A DNA stretch of 64,000 bases from assembly GCF_011759365.1 (NCBI RefSeq), contig NZ_JAARLZ010000010.1:62001-126000 (forward strand), given 5' to 3'. This DNA is from Luteibacter anthropi (GTDB taxonomy: Bacteria > Pseudomonadota > Gammaproteobacteria > Xanthomonadales > Rhodanobacteraceae). The position numbers and the translations under genes were made by a program. Shown here piece after piece: positions 62,424-64,000 of this stretch. Under the pieces are notes generated by a model. The model saw nothing but the letters and a program-made list of their open reading frames with translations, was not told the origin of the DNA and searched no databases. How positions within the stretch are numbered: position 1 is the stretch's first letter; each line of letters starts with the position of its first letter.

Positions 62424-63628
62424 GGTGCTTTTTCCTTGTCGCAAAGAAGCTGACTCACCCTGTCCACATACTTTTGCGTACTCGATGTGTCCGATCCAGG
62501 ATCAGCGGCACGGTATGCGATGAGTGCTTCGACCACCTCGACCGTAGAAGCTTCGGTCAACATTTTTCCACTATGCGTGCCTATCCACAAAGGACGAATA
62601 TGACGGATATGGCGCGAAATTCTTTCTGCCGGTCGAGTTGCGAAGTTGGTGATAAGTGGGTCAACCTGGGCATGCATCACTTCCAGGAACCAGCGGTAGG
62701 TTGCACGATCCGTTGCATCGACGAAGCACATGAAGCGGGTTTTCTCCGTCGGGGATTCCGCGGCGACTCCGGGCCGATGCCGTCCTTCCGGCGTGCAGGG
62801 GTCCGTGTCATTGGTGTAACCAAGCATATCCCTGTAGGCTGCGGCAACGCGTGCCACCCTCAATGCGGCGGGCAACGAGCGCCGGCCATAGATCGATGCA
62901 CTCACACCGGCCCAGTCCGACATCTCCCCCTCCAGCATTCGCACGAGGTAGACCAGGTCGAATTCGTCTATCTCCGCCAGGGACCTGGCCCCCATCACCC
63001 GATCCACGACCTCCTTGCGAAGACCCGCCGAAGACCACTCCGATCGATCGACGCATGCCAGCTTGTCGCGCACGATCTGCAGTGCCACGGCCAGATTCGC
63101 CGCCACGGCATAGGACGGCTCACCAACCAGGTGCAGTGCCTGGCGGATGATGTCCGAGGATACCCCGGCTTTCATGAGATTCGCCTCCACCCGTGGGCTG
63201 CCTATCATCGGCGCATAGACTGCGGCTGGATGCCCACCCATGCGCGCCTTGGTAAGACCGAGATCCCATGCCACCACGCGAGTCGCCACGGCACGACTCA
63301 TCATCGTGTTGGATACCGCCAGGGCATTGAAGGCACTTCGCCATGCGCTGCCGCGAAATGCCGCCGGGGTGGGGCGTAGCGCTGAGTAGATCGAATTCGA
63401 ATCATTGAGCATGCCGGCAACGAACAATCCGTCCGACCCCAGTTCGTCGGCCGCCTCGATACCGTTGACGCGCGCATCGAGCCACGCTTGGAGCAGATCC
63501 CCGCTGGCCGGTGGTGGCATCGTGAGTACGGCGGTATCGGCGAGGGCCGGGAGCGCCGCCAGGCCGCTTGCCAGCGTCATGCACAGCAGTGTGCACGCGC
63601 CCATGCGACGTGACCTTCCTTGCTTCAT
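62420..63628 (-). CDS. Exported partner protein A3 of the deaminase-like module (pair 3)
   Basis: 402 residues from the ATG at 63628, preceded by a strong AAGGAGG; the open frame upstream is not used. Signal peptide (GACTLLCMTLASGLAALPALA). Diverged paralogue of A1 and A2: NDSNSIYSALRPTPAAFRGS, LGLTKARMGG, LPAALRVARVAAAYRDMLGY, CFVDATDRATYRWF and a final QLLCDKE. Cys in DPCTPEGR and MCF match the others. It is first on the minus strand, followed by B3, so this pair repeats the A-then-B order in the opposite direction. Confidence 0.8.
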   Translation of the reverse strand: MKQGRSRRMGACTLLCMTLASGLAALPALADTAVLTMPPPASGDLLQAWLDARVNGIEAADELGSDGLFVAGMLNDSNSIYSALRPTPAAFRGSAWRSAFNALAVSNTMMSRAVATRVVAWDLGLTKARMGGHPAAVYAPMIGSPRVEANLMKAGVSSDIIRQALHLVGEPSYAVAANLAVALQIVRDKLACVDRSEWSSAGLRKEVVDRVMGARSLAEIDEFDLVYLVRMLEGEMSDWAGVSASIYGRRSLPAALRVARVAAAYRDMLGYTNDTDPCTPEGRHRPGVAAESPTEKTRFMCFVDATDRATYRWFLEVMHAQVDPLITNFATRPAERISRHIRHIRPLWIGTHSGKMLTEASTVEVVEALIAYRAADPGSDTSSTQKYVDRVSQLLCDKEKAP

Positions 63629-63803
63629 CTGAAGCCTCCTTGTTGAATGAATCGGTAGTGGCCATCGCAGGCGGCAACCTGCCCCCTTTGAAAACCACGT
63701 GCCATTGAAGTGCATACCGATTCACGGCGGCATCCGGAAATCTCCCGGTGCGAGGCCTGCCTTCGCCCTCATCCTGTGGGCGTTTTCCCCTTGCGCGGGC
63801 CCG

Positions 63804-64000
63804 TCAGGTACCCCGGGGCTTCGCGCGATGGGTCGCCTTTGCAGTCCAGGGGTCATCAGGCCATGGATGCTTGGGATACCGCCCTTTCAGCTCTTTTTTT
63901 ACCTCGGGATAGGTCCGGTCCCAGAAGCCGCGCAGGTCCTGCGTTACCTGGATCGGACGTCCGGCGGGCGAAAGCAGATGAAGCATCACGGGAACGCGTC
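63804..64000 (-). CDS. hrpB: ATP-dependent helicase HrpB, C-terminal end (partial)
   Basis: The frame is open to the right window edge, where only the last 65 or so codons are seen. They read [20 protein letters not shown] and [20 protein letters not shown] then [13 protein letters not shown], the conserved C-terminal tail of the DEAH-box helicase HrpB (an RNA helicase of unclear role). The catalytic part lies outside the window. Confidence 0.93.
   Translation of the reverse strand, partial: RVPVMLHLLSPAGRPIQVTQDLRGFWDRTYPEVKKELKGRYPKHPWPDDPWTAKATHRAKPRGT

Noticed and set aside
62222-63379. Plus-strand open frame of 385 codons
   Set aside because: Antisense to A3 and the start of B3, which have signal peptides, strong ribosome sites and paralogues.
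57204-63628. Classical polymorphic toxin with immunity gene
   Set aside because: No large delivery N-terminus, no Rhs, PAAR or two-partner secretion domain, and the partner gene comes before and not after the deaminase-like gene. I keep it as a possible relative only.

Overview
The window is high-GC chromosomal DNA from a gammaproteobacterium, most likely of the order Xanthomonadales (family Rhodanobacteraceae, Luteibacter/Dyella-like). This rests on a Clp-type CRP homologue, a DUF3247 gene, a homodimeric AceE, a trpGDC cluster, the gene content overall, and many palindromic GTAGGAGCGCGC repeats. The genus is an inference; no 16S gene is present.

Layout. 1-3436: iron-type regulatory and uptake cassette on the minus strand (ECF sigma, FecR, TonB receptor running off the left edge) behind a Fur-box-like site. 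3745-9848: a serine hydrolase and several small secreted or membrane proteins of unknown role. 9858-10876: decayed mobile DNA, with a truncated gene, a broken IS3-family copy and an integrase N-terminus next to tRNA-Gln. 11095-20930: mostly core genes (rpsI, rplM, coq7, speD, clp, a TauE/SafE permease, a HAD phosphatase, trpC, trpD, trpG), plus a halovibrin-like lipoprotein and a MarR-GNAT fusion. 21363-26248: tautomerase, DUF4865, a frameshifted CMD-family gene, LysR, isochorismatase-like, MFS and MarR with a perfect palindromic operator. 26391-37569: GH30 glycosidase, VOC protein, two DUF2884 proteins, a NarL-type regulator divergent from a BvgS-like hybrid kinase, peroxiredoxin and a universal stress protein. 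37675-50185: ferritin-like protein, a 166-bp tandem repeat block, lipoproteins, an MFS exporter, a thioredoxin-fold protein, GST, aceE and maeB. 50414-57057: a metallopeptidase-like protein that has lost its zinc site, a QEGLA-motif protein, ferredoxin-NADP reductase, a YadGH-like ABC exporter and an RluF-like pseudouridine synthase. 63804-64000: the C-terminal end of hrpB.

The most unusual part is 57204-63628. It holds three copies of a two-gene module, two in tandem on the plus strand and one converging on the minus strand. The first gene (A) encodes an exported protein of about 360-400 residues of no family I recognise. The second (B) encodes an exported protein with a DAE[LY]K motif followed, always 31 residues after the Glu, by CxxC, the active-site pattern of toxin-type deaminases. 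A precedes B in every copy, with a 4-base overlap twice and a 3-base gap once. The copies are strongly diverged. I propose this as an undescribed exported deaminase-plus-partner system.

Seven copies of a long REP-like palindrome (one place has three in a row) lie in intergenic spaces, and several proteins have lost expected catalytic residues.
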